From NCBI GenBank assembly GCA_003021325.1, contig PXQM01000102.1:1-6919 (forward strand): DNA of 6,919 nt, read 5' to 3'. The notes beneath the pieces were generated by a model. That model saw nothing but the letters and a program-made list of their open reading frames with translations. It was not told the origin of the DNA and did not search any database. Positions 5,727-6,919 of the stretch are shown in pieces. The translations under genes and the position numbers were made by a program. The first letter of the stretch is position 1; the number at the start of each line of letters is the position of its first letter. The DNA comes from Halobacteriales archaeon QH_10_70_21 (GTDB taxonomy: Archaea; Halobacteriota; Halobacteria; Halobacteriales; Haloarculaceae).

Positions 5727-5796
5727 CACGGCGATGTCCCCCCCGGCGGGCGTCGCCGGCGCGGGCGGGCTCGTCCTGCCCCGCGACGGTCGCCGG

Positions 5797-5813
5797 CCCC
5801 GGTGGCCCCGGGG
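5797..5813 (-). terminator. Weak GC hairpin just after nop10
   Basis: CCCCGG and CCGGGG form a 6-bp stem with a 5-nt loop, 6 nt past the nop10 stop on the minus strand. No T-run follows. It could attenuate readthrough into the PAC2 gene, but short GC stems are common in this sequence. Confidence 0.25.
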
Positions 5814-5819
5814 TGACCG

Positions 5820-5996
5820 TCAGTCGCGCCGGCGCGCCCGCCGCCGGTACTCGCCGTAGGGGTCCTCGGGATTGTACGGCGCCGGCGCGCTGTTCTCGGC
5901 GTCGGCCCCGCACTCGGGACAGGACTCGCCGAGGGTGTACACCGGCGCGTCGTGCTCGGTCGCCCACGCGGAACAGACCCGGATGTCGGACTTCAT
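5820..5996 (-). CDS. nop10: Nop10, H/ACA RNP component
   Basis: The protein has 58 residues, the usual size for archaeal Nop10. Nop10 bridges Cbf5 and L7Ae in the box H/ACA ribonucleoprotein that converts uridine to pseudouridine in rRNA. The sequence opens MKSDIRVCSAW (residues 1-11), then VYTLGESCPECGADAENS (19-36), then PYNPEDPYGEYRRRARR near the end. These are the zinc-binding half, the linker and the C-terminal Cbf5-binding helix of the family, in order. Of the four zinc cysteines, three remain (8, 26, 29); the expected second one is replaced in CSAW. The start ATG 5994-5996 directly follows the aIF2-alpha stop TAA (TAAATG), and the GAGGAG at the end of that gene can act as a Shine-Dalgarno site. 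Co-transcription with aIF2-alpha is therefore very likely. Confidence 0.92.
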   Translation of the reverse strand: MKSDIRVCSAWATEHDAPVYTLGESCPECGADAENSAPAPYNPEDPYGEYRRRARRRD

Positions 5997-6797
5997 TTAC
6001 TCCTCGTCGGTGCGGCGCTCGCGGTGGAACTCCGCGGTGCCGCCGGCGGCCCCGATGGCCTCGCCCGCGCGGTCGGCGCTGGCCTCGAGCTGGGCCTCGG
6101 CGGTCTTGTAGTTGGGCGCCTGCACCCGGATGCGGTACTCGGGGGCGCCGACGTAGGTGACCTCGAGGTCGACCTCGTCGGGCACCTCGCCGTTGCCCTC
6201 GGCGGCCGCCAGCGCCTCGCGGACGTCCTCGACGCCGTCGGCGCCGGGGGCCTCCAGGTCGACGTAGCCCGTGACGGTCACGTACGGCACCGAGACGTTC
6301 TCGCGGGCCGTCTCGACGATGGCGTCCAGTTCGTCGTCCGCGAGGTCGGTGCTTTCGAGCGCCTCGTGGCCGTGGATGGCGGCCTCCTCGAAGCCGTCGT
6401 ACAGGGTGCCGTACGCCTCGATGAGTTCGTTGGCGACCCGGCGGAAGGTGTCGTCGTCGACGTCCTCGCCGAAGACGATCTCCATCCACTTGTCGGCCTT
6501 CTGCTCGTTCTTCCAGTCCTGGACCTTCTCGGAGCGCTGGTGGTCGTTGACGTCCTTGATCGAGAGGTCGACCTGCTGGGCGTCCTCGTCGACCTCCAGC
6601 ACCTTGCAGACGACCATCTGGTCGGTGTTGACGTGGTCGCGGACGTTCTTGATCCAGCCGGAGGCGACCTCGCTGACGTGGACCAGCCCGCGTTTGTCTT
6701 CGTACTCTTCGAGGTCCACGAACACGCCGAAGTCCTCTATCTCGTCGACGCGACCGACGACGAGTTCGCCCGGCGTGGGCCAGCCACTGTAGTTCAT
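5997..6797 (-). CDS. eif2a: Translation initiation factor 2 subunit alpha (aIF2-alpha)
   Basis: The protein has 266 residues, full length for the archaeal subunit. Residues about 10-85 are the S1 RNA-binding domain: [36 protein letters not shown] (the loop matching the eukaryotic regulatory Ser51 region) and [21 protein letters not shown] helical middle domain follows (about 85-170: [40 protein letters not shown]), then the C-terminal alpha-beta domain (about 175-266: [36 protein letters not shown]) that contacts the gamma subunit. With beta and gamma it forms the aIF2 heterotrimer that delivers initiator Met-tRNA to the ribosome. The start ATG 6795-6797 has a TATA-like element about 28 nt upstream. 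It heads an operon with nop10 and probably the PAC2 gene. In many archaea rpl44e and rps27e lie just upstream; here the window ends first. Confidence 0.95.
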   Translation of the reverse strand: MNYSGWPTPGELVVGRVDEIEDFGVFVDLEEYEDKRGLVHVSEVASGWIKNVRDHVNTDQMVVCKVLEVDEDAQQVDLSIKDVNDHQRSEKVQDWKNEQKADKWMEIVFGEDVDDDTFRRVANELIEAYGTLYDGFEEAAIHGHEALESTDLADDELDAIVETARENVSVPYVTVTGYVDLEAPGADGVEDVREALAAAEGNGEVPDEVDLEVTYVGAPEYRIRVQAPNYKTAEAQLEASADRAGEAIGAAGGTAEFHRERRTDEE

Positions 6798-6820
6798 ACC
6801 TCTCGATACCCGTGTGACGA

Positions 6821-6829
6821 GAATAAAAG
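6821..6829 (-). promoter_or_regulatory. TATA-like box for the aIF2-alpha/nop10 operon
   Basis: The minus strand reads CTTTTATTC, the strongest TATA-like element in the window. It is centred about 28 nt upstream of ATG 6795-6797, so the mRNA would have little or no leader. It indicates that aIF2-alpha can be transcribed separately from whatever lies upstream. Confidence 0.65.
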
Positions 6830-6850
6830 CTCCGACCTTTTTCCGCGTCG

Positions 6851-6875
6851 GGTGCGCTCGCGTTGCTCGCGCACC
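6851..6875. repeat. Inverted repeat GGTGCGC/GCGCACC with internal direct repeat
   Basis: GGTGCGC at 6851-6857 is complementary to GCGCACC at 6869-6875, with an 11-nt spacer. GCTCGCG also occurs twice in direct orientation (6856-6862 and 6865-6871). It lies between the aIF2-alpha promoter and the hairpin at 6895-6917. The structure resembles short dispersed GC repeats seen in haloarchaeal intergenic DNA; that resemblance is from memory. Confidence 0.5.
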
Positions 6876-6883
6876 ACTCCTTG

Positions 6884-6917
6884 GAAAAACGTCCTCAGAA
6901 ACGCGCAGCGTTTCTGA
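6884..6917 (-). terminator. Stem-loop plus T-run: candidate terminator of an upstream minus-strand gene
   Basis: TCAGAAACGC at 6895-6904 and GCGTTTCTGA at 6908-6917 form a perfect 10-bp stem with a 3-nt loop. Read on the minus strand, the stem is followed 5 nt later by a run of five T (6888-6884). That arrangement suits the end of a gene to the right of the window, probably the one preceding aIF2-alpha. The same sequence could instead be a copy of a dispersed palindromic element. Confidence 0.5.
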
Positions 6918-6919
6918 TG

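Noticed and set aside
4704..5729. Minus-strand frame of 341 codons over the PAC2 gene
   Set aside because: Out-of-frame reading of the PAC2 gene, composed mostly of Arg, Gly and Ala, with no motifs.
5952..6917. Plus-strand frame of 321 codons opposite aIF2-alpha
   Set aside because: Valine/leucine/aspartate-rich antisense shadow of the highly conserved aIF2-alpha gene; no independent motifs.
1..6919. CRISPR array, tRNA, rRNA, transposase or phage genes
   Set aside because: Read on both strands. There is no regular spaced repeat, no tRNA-like T-loop/anticodon arrangement and no transposase or integrase motif.

Overview
The window is GC-rich (A/T is concentrated in gaps and promoters). Its proteins are strongly acidic, many genes have TATA-like boxes about 27 nt upstream of the start codon with almost no leader, and the gene set is archaeal (aIF2-alpha, Nop10, PAC2, FolD). 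Together these point to a halophilic archaeon (class Halobacteria). Species cannot be called from the sequence alone.

Layout, left to right. (1) 1-285 (+): C-terminal part of folD. (2) 387-578 (-): a 63-aa zinc-finger protein, convergent with folD and divergent from the next gene. (3) 668-1367 (+): a serine O-acetyltransferase gene (cysE/epsC type) that has lost roughly 45-50 codons from the core of its left-handed beta-helix, with a frame change at the junction. I call it a pseudogene, or possibly an assembly error. (4) 1389-1823 (-): a SnoaL-like/ester-cyclase (NTF2-fold) protein with a Shine-Dalgarno site. (5) 1824-2097: an A/T-richer promoter gap. (6) 2098-2205 (+): a 35-aa CPxC/CxxC zinc-ribbon microprotein. 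(7) 2323-3972 (+): a MutS-family ATPase with an N-terminal helix-hairpin-helix region and no mismatch-recognition domains. (8) 3973-4061: a convergent gap with a 10-bp stem-loop. (9) 4062-4894 (-): an unrecognised 70-aa protein whose start overlaps the stop of a membrane-anchored J-domain protein. (10) 4943-6797 (-): PAC2-family protein, Nop10 and translation initiation factor aIF2-alpha, a translation/ribosome-biogenesis cluster typical of archaea. (11) 6840-6919: inverted repeats and a T-run at the right edge, probably the terminator of an upstream gene or a dispersed palindromic repeat.

Functionally the minus-strand half is information processing and protein quality control: initiator tRNA delivery, pseudouridylation-guide RNP, a proteasome-chaperone-like protein and a DnaK co-chaperone-like protein. 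The plus-strand half mixes one-carbon metabolism, a broken cysteine-biosynthesis gene and a DNA-repair-type ATPase. I find no CRISPR array, tRNA, rRNA, transposase or phage gene. I also see no convincing new multi-gene system. The most notable items are the cysE internal deletion, the two small zinc proteins, the anchored J-protein/70-aa pair, and the repeats at the right edge.
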